Assembly: GCA_039602395.1 (NCBI GenBank)
Contig: JBCNJP010000245.1
Coordinates: 62,001-126,000, forward strand
Reading direction: 5' to 3'
Source of the DNA: Deinandra increscens subsp. villosa
Taxonomy: Eukaryota > Streptophyta > Magnoliopsida > Asterales > Asteraceae
Length of the DNA stretch: 64,000 nt
The position numbers were made by a program, and so were the translations under genes. Positions 9,267 through 21,491 of the stretch are shown here, one piece after another (position 1 is the first letter of the stretch; the number at the start of each line of letters is the position of its first letter). The notes beneath the pieces were generated by a model. The model had not been told where the DNA came from, ran no database searches, and saw only the letters and a program-made list of their open reading frames with translations.

Positions 9267-11095
9267 TGTAACACCCGTATACAATTTGATGCCAAACACA
9301 AGCCATTACTTTATAAAAATTCGGTCCTAGAAATTTTTATGCTAAACACATGATTTAATAATCATAACAAGCCACCATTGTGACTAAACTTATACAAACT
9401 ACTGTAACTGGTTTGACATCCATAACGATTAAACTTGTTGACATATTTCATTGATTCAAAATGCGGAATGGTTTAGGGGATCTTTACATGATTTGGTTCT
9501 TGTAGTCTTGATGAGCCTCCTTCCAGCTTTTGTCTTACCTGCACATACTCACTTTCAATAGTGAGTTTCTAGTGCATAACAAGTATAGTTAACAATTAAC
9601 AACAAAGAAAGATTGCATGGATCAGAATTTACATCACAGGCGTATCGCCTACTACTCCAGTTGCTCCAAGCGATACGCTTGGAGCAACATTTCCAGGGAT
9701 CTGGCCAAATCCGGCCAGTTTTATACTTAGCCAAAATTTTGCCTCTTTACCCTGTTTGCACCAGATTTTTNNNNNNNNNNNNNNNNNNNNNNNNNNNNNN
9801 NNNNNNNNNNNNNNNNNNNNNNNNNNNNNNNNNNNNNNNNNNNNNNNNNNNNNNNNNNNNNNNNNNNNNNNNNNNNNNNNNNNNNNNNNNNNNNNNNNNN
9901 NNNNNNNNNNNNNNNNNNNNNNNNNNNNNNNNNNNNNNNNNNNNNNNNNNNNNNNNNNNNNNNNNNNNNNNNNNNNNNNNNNNNNNNNNNNNNNNNNNNN
10001 NNNNNNNNNNNNNNNNNNNNNNNNNNNNNNNNNNNNNNNNNNNNNNNNNNNNNNNNNNNNNNNNNNNNNNNNNNNNNNNNNNNNNNNNNNNNNNNNNNNN
10101 NNNNNNNNNNNNNNNNNNNNNNNNNNNNNNNNNNNNNNNNNNNNNNNNNNNNNNNNNNNNNNNNNNNNNNNNNNNNNNNNNNNNNNNNNNNNNNNNNNNN
10201 NNNNNNNNNNNNNNNNNNNNNNNNNNNNNNNNNNNNNNNNNNNNNNNNNNNNNNNNNNNNNNNNNNNNNNTAGTGTGCATACCATGAATTACATATTTAT
10301 GTCTATAACCTATGTATTCCAAGGTACCCTTATTAACATATTTCATCTCATTCATACGAGAATCCAAGTTATACAACCAATTTAACAATTCTTTTAGGTA
10401 GCTAACTAACATATAAAAACCATCTAGTGAACTAGGTGGTTCAACCACAATTTCACTTCAGTCTTTGTTCCTACAAGTAGTAGCATGCTTATAACTACAT
10501 AAAACACATACATCATTCATAAATTTTGCAGATTTCTAGACTCAATTTTTGACGCCTACACATGCAAGGATTTGGGGTTTACCTCCTTGACACGCAAGAG
10601 ATGAATGTAGATGATTGAGTACTTCTAATTCCAAATTTATGTGTGAAATTCGCAGCCCTTTCCTCTCTTAAGCAGAATTTTCGAGTTGGGTGAGGGGATT
10701 TGGGAGGCTGGAAATCGATCTCCAACCCACCTCCTCCTATCTTGTTTATTACACTTTTGTGTAATTACAATTATAGTCCCCCAATTAACCAAGTCAACCC
10801 ATTTGTAGTTTGTAACTTTTATTTACTTAGTATATCCCTAATTTTTTTTTACATATGCACAACTTACCAACTTAGGGATTTTATGATCTCATGTTATTTA
10901 ACAGATATACCCGATTTTTTAAAAAAAACCGAGATGTTACAATCCACACATAACCTTGAGATTTATTTAAAATAAATCTCATTTTATCTAGCTTATACTT
11001 TAAACTCCTCATGTACATAACGGGTTGAGTCATGGATTAACGTCTCGTCTAATTTATTTTCTAATAAAATATTCGTTCAGTTTCGGGATGTTACA
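9267..11095 (-). mobile_element. LTR-IV right (5') LTR, containing an N gap
   Basis: It starts TGTAACACCCG next to the primer site and ends TTTCGGGATGTTACA at the target duplication. The termini are complementary over TGTAACA/TGTTACA. The gap at 9771-10270 hides its middle, so its real length is unknown. Confidence 0.75.
9771..10270. other. Assembly gap of exactly 500 N
   Basis: A run of 500 N with a round length suggests a placeholder of unknown true size. Reading frames drawn through it have no meaning. Confidence 0.95.
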
Positions 11096-11100
11096 ATGTT
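11096..11100. repeat. Target site duplication of LTR-IV, right copy
   Basis: ATGTT matches the left copy at 6221-6225. Confidence 0.85.
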
Positions 11101-12515
11101 GAACTCAACCGGATGATAGGAGTCATCTGCCTTTGTAAAAGTTATCACGCACGATCTTATGTCTCCTATATTAGATTCTAATCCCTTCAAGAACTCTTTT
11201 GAAACATATTATGAATGCTAGTCCTAAAGGGACATCGTTTTACTCGTGTACTTAGATGACAAGTTTTCCGAGACTACGAAAACTCTTGACGAAATCTTTA
11301 ACTGGTTTTTGATTCATCTTGAATCGTAACTCTACTCTCACAACCTTATCACCACATCAATCCCTGGTTTTATGTTGTGAGGCAGCTTATACGATCCTTA
11401 ACCAGAAGAAAACACAGACAATACTAGATAAACGAATTATATAAATCATATATCGCGGGCACTGGAACATTTTCTTCACTGAAAACACTTGTGAAGCTCC
11501 CCCTGAAGATTCATACTACTAATTTTATTGTGCGAACCAAAACTTGTTTCGAGCAACATTGTCACGATTGTACAAACTGCGTACCGCACCACAAGCATAT
11601 TTCTTTCTAATGGGGATAATGTTAGTGAAAAGCCTTCCTGATTTTCAAACTAATGACCTCCTGTTTTAACGCAACGAATATTTCGGTTGACCTCCCGGAC
11701 TTGTACTATCGATATTTGTCTGCATGATTCGAACCTTTTAGGATTTAACAACCAACAATTTCTGATTCTCGCTCTTTTGTAATCCTTTAAGTCCTGGATA
11801 AACTTTTAATCTTTGAACCAGAAGTGTTACACTTTTGGTTAGCTTCTCAACTAGTTAACACCATTGATGATGAGACTACCTTGTGCCTCAATCGCAATAC
11901 AAAACAAAGTTTTTTTATGGAAACCCTATTTGAACCCATCCAGCATGAACTTCTTATCTAAGCTAAGTGTAACATCGATCTGCATTTCCCTTCTTACGCA
12001 TTGAGCACACTAAATTATCCATACATTTGTATATTTATTAACGCCCTTGTCATAACAACTATCGACAAATTTCTGGTACACGAATCCTCGTCGTTCTTTT
12101 CAGAAAAATATCATTGAAGAACCCCAATCTTGAACTTAAACCTTATGGCATGATTAAATTTTGGATCGTCTTGAAATGTGAAGCGTTGTGATATTCACAC
12201 TGTGCGTGCCAAACTCTTGACAATCTTTACTAGAGCGACAAACTCTACGCATCCTACTGGTCTGGTGAATGGAAATACGTACACTGTTTGTTTGTACAAT
12301 GTATTGAGGCTTTAATCTCTTCCCCTTTTCATTCAATCGTATGGGAGAAACTTGACGTCCTCTATTTCCGATAAAAATATTAAATATGGTTTGACTAACA
12401 ACTAGTAATGGTAAGTAGCTGGCACGCCTTCAATGTGCTGGTAGTGTGGTGGGTTAGATGCGGTACACCCTATATATAAACATTAGTGGCATATTGAATG
12501 TGGGACCAGTACCGG
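11101..12515 (+). pseudogene. Ty3-III reverse transcriptase/RNase H remnant
   Basis: This is the continuation of the gypsy split by LTR-IV. Near 11230-11290 a broken frame reads VYLDDKFSETTKTLDE, which fits the FIDDIL.YS.T.EEH active-site block of gypsy reverse transcriptase as seen in Ty3-IX at about 58540. Near 12400-12500 the DNA resembles the reverse complement of 33880-33960, which lies inside the RNase H region of Ty3-VI. Between these blocks the sequence is too decayed to align by eye, and the call rests on two patches and their order. Confidence 0.4.
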
Positions 12516-13205
12516 ACTAAGATTTGACTTTAGAGTCATACGCAAAAACCTCATCTAGAGAGGTTCCGTCCAACGGGACTATGTCCTCGGCAAAACTATC
12601 TAATGCTACTATCTCTAAGATTATAGATATCTCTAGGCATACCAGAAATAATCAAACTCCATGCTTTCAATTGTCCGAGCCTAGAAGGAAAATTCTCCTA
12701 AAGAAAATTTCCTGCTACGATTCAGATGTGAGTTCCGACTTAGATTATCATCAACATTTTAAAAGCCAAAGATGGTCAACTCCAACTTTTAGGAAGTAGG
12801 TTGACCTCCCTTTAAGGGAATAACTATTTTTGAATTAATTGTTCCTTTTTGTTTAAGTTTCTGGCTATCATTAAAGAGATACCCTCTCGGTCCTTTTCTA
12901 AGATTTTTTTTGACCCATGGTAAACGTGCACGGAACCCTAGCAAAAATGCATATGTATAGGAATCCCAAGCCAAAACCACTTCAGAACATCCTGATGTTT
13001 TGTGTTCCGAAGACACCCTTTTATAACACTTTCGTACCTTATCTTACATTTGAGGACCATTTGAACCGATATTTTGACAAGGAAGAATACATGACGCATG
13101 AAGCGTAAGAACACCAAGGAGATTGGGCACACTGGTGAGTTTAAACTATGAAGAATTCTCTAACGAGACGTTTACTCTATAGGATTGTATAAACGCTACC
13201 ACGTT
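12516..13205. other. Unassigned sequence before GagO-B
   Basis: Two small plus-strand ORFs lie here (12524-12799, with ISCYDSDVSSDLDYHQHF, and 12917-13108, with KTPFYNTFVPYLTFEDH). Neither is a family I recognise. The second may be the counterpart of the leader frame upstream of the GagO-C gag (GRPPFLSSKFLRYHISEN), sharing a P-F-x(3)-F-x(2)-Y pattern. No 5' LTR of GagO-B was found here. Confidence 0.35.
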
Positions 13206-14072
13206 CATTTTGATATCTATTTACGCGAATTCCTTTCCAAACGCAATGCAAACTATAATGAATTTTGACAATGAAATAGGAACAAGTCAGAAAGTTCCCA
13301 AGTTGTTGAAGCTAGAAGATTATCAAAATTGGAAGCAATGATTTTCGGCTTACATAAGTACGAATGATATCGATCTGTGGATTCCAATCAAGAAGCTTTA
13401 TCAACATTCAACTGATCAAGGAGATTTCAAGGAAGTTCATACCTTCGACATTGCTGAAAGGAAATCATATGAGATTGAACAAAAAGCTTTCGGTTATCTT
13501 ACATTGGCATTACCCACTTAGTTGTTACATCAATTTAGTACGTGCAAGAAATCAAAACAATTGTGGGATGCTTTATCAGCAAGGTGTGAGGGGAATGATC
13601 AATACAAGAAAAGTCAAAAGAAGGTTTTGAGTAAGGAGTTTGACAACTTCCAGCATTACGAGAATGAAAACATTACGGCTCTTGTCTCAAGGTTGTCACA
13701 TCTCATCAGTGAATTAAAGATTGTAGGAATTGAGAAAACAGACGAAGAGCTAAAAGAAAAGATTATGGAAGCGTTACCAGAAAAATGGGAAATTATGTGT
13801 TGCTACTTACACATGATAAAGAATTTCCCACGTTGACATTTCATGATCTAACTAGTAAACTTCATGCTCGTGAGATGGAGATGATAAATTCCAACAAGTC
13901 TAAGGCAAATCTGCAAAATCCAGAGTTATATCATGGTGAAAATACTGCTAGTATGATGGCTAAGGCTAAACAAAGTCTGAGTTCTGCACCTCCTACTGCT
14001 TTCATTGGAAATATTTCTGGAAATTCGGATACTAATTCATCACGAGGTTGTAAGTTTACAATGCCAGAGTAA
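13206..14072 (+). pseudogene. GagO-B gag, capsid part
   Basis: This aligns with the GagO-C gag: NFDNEIGTSQKVPKLLKLEDY, LWDALSARCEGNDQYKKSQKKVL, KEFDNFQHYENENI and LPEKWE all have near-identical partners at 29390-29960. The protein would form the capsid of virus-like particles. It is broken by stops (for example near 13340 and 13519), by a frameshift near 13790, and by a stop after TMPE at 14070. The expected start codon is not preserved. Confidence 0.8.
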
Positions 14073-14102
14073 ACAAGTCAAAGTGCTTTTTTTGTTCAAT
14101 CG

Positions 14103-15807
14103 GTGGATGAATGTGCCAAATTGATTGCTGCTCTCATTTCTTCATCTTTTGGAATGATTATTAATAATGTTGGGAAGGCACAATTGATTAAAGAAGATTT
14201 GAATGAGCTTGATGACGGTCAATTGAATGAGTTAGATATGGCTTGGCAACTTGCTATGTTAACTCAAAGGTCGCAGCGATATTATAAGAAAACTGGAAAA
14301 CAAGATTTTAGTGGTAAATTGGGTTTTGATAAATCAAAAATCAAGTGATACAAGTGTATGAAGCTTAGACATTATGCTAGAGAATGTCAACAAGCACAAA
14401 TTAGCAAACCCGGTTTTACTCAACCATCATCAAGTAATGCAAACAAGACAGCTTTAACGATTCAGATTGATGGTGTTTATGATTAGGGTTAACATTTTGA
14501 CACATCTGCTTTGATTGTTACACATGAGCAAGATGATTATTATTCTGATTCTAGTGCATATGAAGCTGCTGAAACATAAAAGTTTGAATCTTAATTGAAA
14601 GTTTGATGAAGGACAATGAATTCTTGGTGGAAGAAGTCAAAAGAGTTATTGCTGAATTTAAGGTGGTTAGTTCAGATTTGGAGGTTTCAAAGGAACATGA
14701 GAAGGAATTAGTTTTGAAAAATGCATTTTTGATTACAGATATCAAAATGCTGAATGAAGTTTTAGAAATATCAAAACAAGATAGAAAGAATGTTGAAGCT
14801 ACAAATGCGATCATTTGTGAAGAAAAGGATGAGTTGGTTAATAAATTTAAGAAATGGAAAGCTGAAGCAGAGGATGCTGCTAATGATTTAAAAAATCAGT
14901 AAATCAAAACTCAAGCTTGATCTACTTACAAAGGAGTCTGAAGAATATGTTGCTAAGATTGAAAGTTATCAAGCTGTTATGAAGAAGTTTTTGGATGAAA
15001 AGTGTGAGTTGGTAAATGCGAACAAAGTTCAAACAGCGAATTTGGAAATTCAAAAGTGCAATGAAGTTAAATTGAAAAAGGAGTTATTTGAAGGGCTGGA
15101 AAATCTTCGAATGTAGAAATTTGAAACACATAAAGTTGCAAAAAGATTGATAGCTACTGAGAAGGAGTTGGCTGAAGCTCAACAGCAAATTTTAGATTTA
15201 AAGATTCAAGTAATTGATGCCAATCGCTTGCTGAATAATGTCTGAAATTCTCAATTGTTCACAAGCTTTTTAGCTAAAGATGAAAATTTTGAGAAGATGT
15301 TTGATAAGACAGCTTCACCTCCTGCTCATATCAAAGAAGCTTTTAAAGAAGAGAAGGGAAAGGTTGAAGACGTTGATTATTCAAAGTTTTCATCTACTAC
15401 TGAAGAAGAAAAGATTGTGAAGAAGAAGAAAAACAAGAAAACTAAGAAGAAGAAGGGAAAGAAATTTGAGATTCCTCCAACTCCAAAGTTTATTTCTGGT
15501 TCATCTTCAGCTGATAATCATAAATCAGCTACTTCAAGTGAAAAGACTCGTTCTAAACCTGAATTTGATGAGATGATCTTCTTTGAGCAGGAAAATATTA
15601 AAGATATCAAAGATGAATTTTAAAAATCAGCAAAGTATGGCCACCAGAATTTACATTCTAAGGAAAATGTTTTTGGGAATAATGTTGGTTTGGGTTTTAA
15701 AGCACAGGATGTCAAAGCTGAGGAGGTTCCAGCATCGACATCACAAGATTTGAAGAAGCTTAAAATGAAGCAAGTGAAGAAGGAAGTTTTCAAGGCTGAG
15801 AAGGTTC
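14103..15807 (+). pseudogene. GagO-B gag, knuckle 1 and coiled-coil part
   Basis: The frame at 14103-14348 carries LNELDMAWQLAMLTQRSQRYYKKTGK, a block typical of copia Gag just before the zinc knuckle. The knuckle is damaged: a TGA (14347) replaces its first Cys (then YKCMKLRHYAREC). The segments at 14603-14902, 15255-15623 and 15690-15807 are Lys/Glu-rich and coiled-coil-like with a poly-Lys stretch, as in GagO-C. The gene is split at 15807 by Copia-V and resumes at 24036. Confidence 0.8.
15803..15807. repeat. Target site duplication of Copia-V, left copy
   Basis: GGTTC here and at 24031-24035 flank Copia-V exactly. Joining the flanks restores continuous GagO-B sequence. Confidence 0.9.
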
Positions 15808-16732
15808 TGAAGGGTTTCGGACGGGTTTATCAAAGTCATATTAACCATTTAATATGTAAAACGCAGCGGAATAAATTTAAATTCATGAAGTTATGTTATG
15901 TTAAAAACCCTTTTTAACATGCAAACAGAAACCCGAACAAAAGAGGATCCAAATATGGATTGTATGCTATCAAAATAAAACACAACCATAGTGGGTTTGA
16001 GATATACCTTTCTTGAAGCAAGAAAAACAAAAGGAAGATGAGGATCTTGAATGACAAGCTCCGAAGACACGAAGCCTCAAGCTTGTATACCCACGAGCTT
16101 CCAACACACACCTTGGTTGCTAGGATTTTTCTTGAAGGTTCTTGCTTTCCTCTTGGACCAATCCAAGCAAGGAAGAAGACTAGAAAGCACTCTCAAATTT
16201 CGGTTCTTGCTTGAGAACTACTTGAGAGAGAGTATGTTACTTGTAGTCTCTTTTAAACTAATCAAGTGGGTGGTTTAAACATGCATGGGCCAAATTTTTG
16301 GCCTTGGGAATAGGAGAGATAAACACCTTTTGTGTCTTACAAGTCTCCTACATGCAAAGTAATGATTACTTCTTTCTCCCAATGTCTTACCTCATTTAAT
16401 ATATGAAAAACATATTAAATGTTCACCTATAATATAAAAGAATTACCATTATTTCAAATATAAAATACCCACTAAGTTATTTAACCATTATATAACTTCA
16501 TGATTATACTCTCCAAATAAATCATCCATATGAGTTATTTATTTTTAAGTGCCATAATTTAGAAATCCATATTCTAAATATATTTTCAAGAGATAATATT
16601 TATTTATTTGATCATATCATAAATAAATATCATGGATATTTGTCTAGCTCGTTATTGGGTATGACCCGACTTGGATCATAACGTACTAGCCACATCAATC
16701 TAATATTTGTCTTGGGCATATAGAGTCCAACA
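15808..16732 (-). mobile_element. Copia-V 3' LTR
   Basis: It runs from TGAAGGGTTTCGG to GAGTCCAACA on the plus strand, so its sense strand begins TGTTGGACTC and ends CCCTTCA. It matches the right LTR nearly base for base. Confidence 0.95.
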
Positions 16733-16746
16733 ATCTCCCACTTGCA
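16733..16746 (-). other. Polypurine tract of Copia-V
   Basis: On the minus strand GCAAGTGGGAGAT abuts the LTR start TGTTGG. This is the usual plant copia form. Confidence 0.9.
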
Positions 16747-17526
16747 CAAGATTCATAGAAGATTGATGCAAGTAGCAAATACCGCCTAACAACGGTTTAC
16801 TACCCCTAATACGTATGACGAAGTGCCATTCAATAACATCATCTCCCTCAAGTCCCTTACTTGAAAATGTTGTAGGTGAATTAATCATTTATCCTTTTGT
16901 CACAGATGTCATGTTAAATCCTGGAGACACAGAGTGATCATTCTCCGCTGATTAAATTTATTACATGCCTTAGACATCTAACTCTCAACGAATAAGAGGG
17001 ACAAATCCCATCTCGACTACATACGTCTCTCACATTCACCTAGTACTACACTTGAGCTTAGCCTTATGTACTGCCATGTTTCAGGACAGCGAAGAACTAA
17101 GTCAAAGTACAATATTCGGTGAATATCAAGACCCAGTATGTATCTCAGGTCAGAGGATATTATGATATTCGCCTTTACTCAAGATTACTTATGATCGATC
17201 ACAAAGATTCCATGTAGTAAGTCTTGAGAGCGGGTCAGTCCAATATTTGTATCCCACAAATATCTATGAACTTTGGCAGCATCCAATCGCTCTATATTCA
17301 TAACGTATGAATATCCACCATTCCAAGTTCATAATAGTCTTACCTTCATATGTGTTCCCACAAATATGACCGACTACGGACGTTTAGAATATTCATGGAT
17401 TTAAACATGCTAAAATTGGAACATTACACAATTTAAATGAAAATACCATAATCATATAAATGTGTCAAAATAACAATCATTCCGACATCCAAATACAAAA
17501 CTAGACTAATTCCAATCACTAGAATA
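16747..17526 (-). other. Copia-V 3' untranslated internal region
   Basis: About 780 bases separate the end of RNase H from the polypurine tract. I see no gene. The spacing is long for a plain copia element but has no other distinguishing structure. Confidence 0.6.
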
Positions 17527-18720
17527 TCAAAGTCCCATGGCACAAGTGTGACGCTCATGCTTTGGCCGTTCTAGGAGCTTCGTGAGTGGATCTACATTGT
17601 TTTGATCGGTGTGAACTTTACGAATACATATCTTTCCCTTTTTAACATCATCCCTTATGTAGTTAAATTTCCGCTCAATGTGCCTTGTCTTTTGATGATC
17701 ACAGGGCTCCTTGATTTGAGCAATCGCACCCGTGTTATCACAAAGAATCTCTAGGGGTTCTTGAATGGTAGGAACAACCCCTAGCTCGGAAATAAATTTC
17801 TTCAACCAAGCGGCTTCTTGCGCGGCCAAAGAAGCGGCGATGTATTCTAATTCCGTAGTGGACAATGCAACCACCTCTTTCTTTGAATTCTTCCAAGAGA
17901 CGGCTCCTCCATTCATAATGAAGGTGTACCCCGATTGTGATCGAGAATCATCTCGATCCGTTTGGAAACTCGCATCCGTGTAACCCTTTACAACGAGTTC
18001 CTCGTCACCAGATCCATATATTAGAAACATATCTTTTGTCCTCCTAAGATACTTTAATATGCTCTTGACAGCCATCCAATGACTATGACCTGGATTTTGC
18101 TGGTATCTGCTTGTCATGCTTAAAGCACATGACACGTCCGGTCTAGTGCACATCATAGCATACATGATGGATCCTATAGCGGATGCATATGGGACTCCAC
18201 TCATTCTACGTTGCTCATCCCTTGAGCTTGGACATTGGGACGTGCTCAATATAGTCCCTCTCTGAATAGGTACCAAACCTCTCTTAGAGTTTTCCATCTT
18301 GAACCTTTTCAAGATCTTATCTATGTATGCACTTTGACTCAAACCTATCAAGCGCCTTGATCTATCCCTATAGATCTTTATTCCCGAAATATAGGCGGCT
18401 TCACCTAGATCCTTAATAGAAAAGCAACTTCCAAGCCAGGCTTTTACACCTTCCATGGTTGGAATGTCATTTCCAAATAATAGAATGTCATCGACATATA
18501 ACACTAGAAAAGTGATAATGCTCCCACTAGCCTTCTCGTACACACAAGCTTCATCAGCGTTCTTGATGAATCCAAATTTCTCAATTTCTTCATCAAAACA
18601 GTGATTTCAACTCCTTGATGCTCGTTTCATTCCATAGATTGATTTCTTTAACTTGCACACTTTATTAGTATGTTTTGGATCCACAAAACCTTCAGGCTGA
18701 GCCATATAGACATCTTCCTC
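17527..18720 (-). pseudogene. Copia-V reverse transcriptase C-terminal half and RNase H
   Basis: The frame at 17527-18543 carries the RT active site LYVDDILL, then the copia RT block GVPYASAIGSIMYAM and RPD..., and RNase H with YTDASFQ, STTELEYIA and LCDNTGAI. It ends AMGL, as copia polyproteins of this type often do. The upstream part (to about 18720) contains EDVYMAQPEGF and KLKKSIYG in broken frames. The enzyme would copy the RNA and remove the template. A deletion at its junction with the upstream RT piece removes an essential residue. Confidence 0.9.
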
Positions 18721-19425
18721 AAGATACCCATTTAGTATGCGGCTATGGCAAACATTATCCTAATCGACTTTAGCATTGCCACTAGGGAGAAAGTTTCATC
18801 ATAATCAACCCCTTGAGTTTGAGTGAAACCTTTTGCTACAAGTCGAGCTTTATAAGTGTCCAAGTTACCATGCATGTTGGTCTTTCTTTTGAAAACCCAT
18901 TTACTTCCAACTACTTTGGAATTAGGAGGTGGCATAACCAAGTCCCAAACTTGGTTGTCATACATGGATTGCATCTCAACGTTCATGGCTTCCAACCATT
19001 TGTCCGAATCAGATTCAGAAATTGCATCATGGTATGTGGTTGGTTCATCAGAATCTACCACATAGCATCCTTCCACGAAAAATCCATATCTTTCAGGTGG
19101 ATTACTAGTTCTACCAGATCTACGAACGTTGCGTGTGTTTTGATCAACCCTTTGATCATCTTCAACAACCTTTTGATGTGGGCTAGTATCAACCAAATGT
19201 GTATCGGCTTGTGGTTCTTGATCCTCATCAAGTTCCACCGTTCTAACACTAGTTTCTTCCATAAGGAACTTAGTTTCCAAGAATTCAGCCTTTCTAGCAA
19301 TAAATACTTATTTCTCTGTTGGATTGTAGAAGTAATATCCTATAGAATCCCTAGGATATCCTACAAATATACACTTAGTGGATCGGGGTTCTAATTTGTT
19401 TGAAGCATCATGTTTTACATATGCT
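18721..19425 (-). pseudogene. Copia-V reverse transcriptase N-terminal part
   Basis: The frame at 18732-19280 has KWLEAMNVEMQSM, SKWVFKRK, YKARLVAKGFTQ and GVDYDETFSLV, the standard opening of copia RT. It breaks at FAIAAY: the next block in the DNA is LNGYLEEDV. The stretch that normally reads ..QMDV.TAF, with the first catalytic aspartate, is missing, and the frame shifts. The end of integrase (PRDSIGYYFYNP) lies at about 19300-19380 in another frame. Confidence 0.9.
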
Positions 19426-20448
19426 TCACAACCCCATACCCTTAGATATGATATAGATGGAACTCTTCCATGCCATAAAAGGTGTCTTTTCCAATTTCTT
19501 GGTTGGGGCCATATTTAAAATACGGGCTGCTGAGAGCAAGGCATAACACCAAAATGATAAAGGTAGTGAACTTCTACTCATCATAGATCGAACCATATCC
19601 AATAGGGTTCGATTTCTCCTTTCCGACACACCATTATGTTGTGGTGTTCGAGGTGGAGTGAGTTGTGAGATAATCCCATAACTCCTAAGATAACTTTGAA
19701 ATTCATCACTTAGATATTCACCTCCTCTATCCGAACGAATGATTTTTATTGTTTTTTTGAAGTGATTCGAGACTTCATTCTTAAAGATTTTCAACATTTC
19801 AAAAGCTTCATACTTGTGTGCCAACAAGTACATATACCCATATCGACTATAGTCATCGGTAAAGGTGATGAAGTATCTTTCACCATTCCTAGCCATTGGC
19901 TTAAAAGGTCCACATACATCCGAATGTATGATCCCTGGAAAATCTTTTGCCCTTTCGGTGGTCCCACTAAAAGGTGGCTTAGTCATTTTACCTTGTAAAC
20001 AAGATTCGCATACATCAAATGAATCATGTTCGTTTGTTTCCAAAAGACCATTATTTTGTAATGCTAGTATGCGATTCTTATTTATATGGCCAAGGCGGCA
20101 ATGCCAAATGTAGGTGTTACTCAAATCTCTTTTGAGTTTCTTGGTGCTAGTTTGGTACATTGAGCTATCATATGATGTGTTTTCAAGTACTAATTCATAA
20201 ATACCATTTATAGGCATAGCTTTGAAATAAAACACATCATTCAAGGAAACATGGATATCATTGTTAACAACTTTAAAATCATATCCAAGATGTCTTAAAC
20301 GGAAAACAGAAATTATGTTCCTAGTCAAACTAGGAGCATACAATACATTATTCAAAATTACTTCCAAACCATTTGGAAGCTTCAAAAGATAGTCTCCTTG
20401 GGCCTCAACATGAACTTTAGCTTCGTTTCCCATGAAGAGACTAATGTC
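19426..20448 (-). pseudogene. Copia-V integrase
   Basis: The frame opens with the end of protease (YAPSLTRNIISV) and the GAG-pre-integrase zinc motif H-x(3)-H ... C-x(2)-C (HCRLGH, CESCLQGK). The core has HSDVCGP, TDDYSRYGY and SDRGGEYLSDEF, which give the D,D,E triad, and QHNGVSERRNRTL. A frameshift near 19475 ends the frame before WGCEA.V. A TGA separates it from the upstream gag-protease frame. Confidence 0.9.
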
Positions 20449-21000
20449 TCACATTTTCACTTGCCTATTTCTTTTGAACCCCTGCAACAAATTACATATA
20501 TGAGTTCCACATCCGCTATCTAATACCCATGTGTTTGAAGAAATAGCATTAAGCTCAATATAAATCATGAAGATCGTACCAGAGGTTTGACCGGCATCCC
20601 TCTTTGCCTTCAACTCCTTGAGATAGGTAGGACAATTCCTCTTCCAATGTCCTACCTCACCACACTCAAAGCATGGATCATTCGTAGCAACCTTTTGCTT
20701 CTTTTCCTTTGGTTTTGGGGTTTCTTTCTTCCCCTTTCCCTTCCCTTTGACGTGCCCCTTCCCTTTGGCAACATTTGCCTTGGGGCTAGAGCGAGGCCTC
20801 TTCTTGTTGCCACCTTCATTGATCGTTAGAACGGGCAAAACCGTCTTGCCCATCCCTTGCTCGGCCGTTTTGAGCATTCCATGAAGCTCGGGGATGGTCT
20901 TGTCCCAACCATTCATGTTGTAGTTTAATACAAAGGTCTCAAACTTCTTTGACAAAGAGTGAGGATCAAATCCGTAGCCAACTCTTGTGAAACGGGACAA
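20449..21000 (-). pseudogene. Copia-V nucleocapsid and protease start
   Basis: A Lys-rich stretch (KGKGHVKGKGKGKK) precedes an intact CCHC knuckle CFECGEVGHWKRNC. The protease active site VLDSGCGTHIC follows. The frame ends at a TGA (20449-20451) shortly after the active site. The first part overlaps the upstream gag frame because of a frameshift near 20970. Confidence 0.85.
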
Positions 21001-21491
21001 TTAAGCCTCTCAAGACGATCAATGTGGCTCTTCATCTCAAGCACATAAGATGAAACCAATTGGGACTCTTCCATACGACATGCATGGAGTGCTCGAACAG
21101 TTTCGAAGCGCTCAACCCTTGCCTTTTGTTGGAACATTTCCTTCAGCAGGGTTATCATGTCATATGCCCCGTGATTCTCAAGGTCCTTTTGGAGTTCGGG
21201 GATCATGCTCGCTAGCATGAGGCAAGAAACTTACACGGAGTCCTCGGTGTATTTCACCCAATCGGCGTAGGCCTCAACGTCTTCCTCATCGGGTTCATCG
21301 GGAATGGGATCGTCCAACACATAAGACTTCTTTATTTGCTTGAGAACAATTCTCAAGTAGCGGTACCAATCCACAAAGTTGTCTTGGTTGAGATGATTTT
21401 TGTCTAGTATGGATCTTAACGATAGGTGGTGGACGGGTGGGGGGGTTTGCGTCATTATTATTGGCCATCTACAAAATTTAACAAAGTTCAA
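20925..21491 (-). pseudogene. Copia-V gag (capsid)
   Basis: The two frames 21231-21491 and 20925-21218 are one protein. They carry NFVDWYRYLRIVLKQ, YVLDDPIPDEP and then LEMKSHIDRLERLNCP, the UBN2-type Gag of plant copia elements. They are separated by a single TAA after TEDSV. A frameshift near the 3' end joins it to the nucleocapsid frame. Confidence 0.85.

Larger units (their letters stand above)
6226..11095 (-). mobile_element. LTR-IV: non-autonomous LTR element
   Basis: The element is bounded by TGTAACA at 6226 and GGGATGTTACA at 11095 with an ATGTT duplication. A reverse-oriented Met-tRNA primer site at 9251-9263 next to a TGTAACACCC LTR start sets the minus-strand orientation. The first 500 or so bases (6226-6730) repeat at 9267-9770, as expected for two LTRs. 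No gag or pol reading frame is present. Two tandem-repeat blocks lie between the primer site and the left LTR. The TGTAACATCCC start expected at the inner end of the left LTR was not found, so that LTR is truncated or the assembly is incomplete. Confidence 0.75.

Noticed and set aside
9613..10448. Long open frames on both strands across 9613-10448
   Set aside because: They exist only because the 500 N cannot contain stop codons. Real sequence on either side gives a few residues.
12524..13108. Host gene or endogenous pararetrovirus fragment
   Set aside because: The small ORFs have no motif of either. A weak match of the second to the GagO-C leader frame is the better explanation.
18813..19394. 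Plus-strand open frame of 193 codons
   Set aside because: It lies opposite the Copia-V RT and integrase-RT linker, has no motif, and is a shadow of the minus-strand gene.
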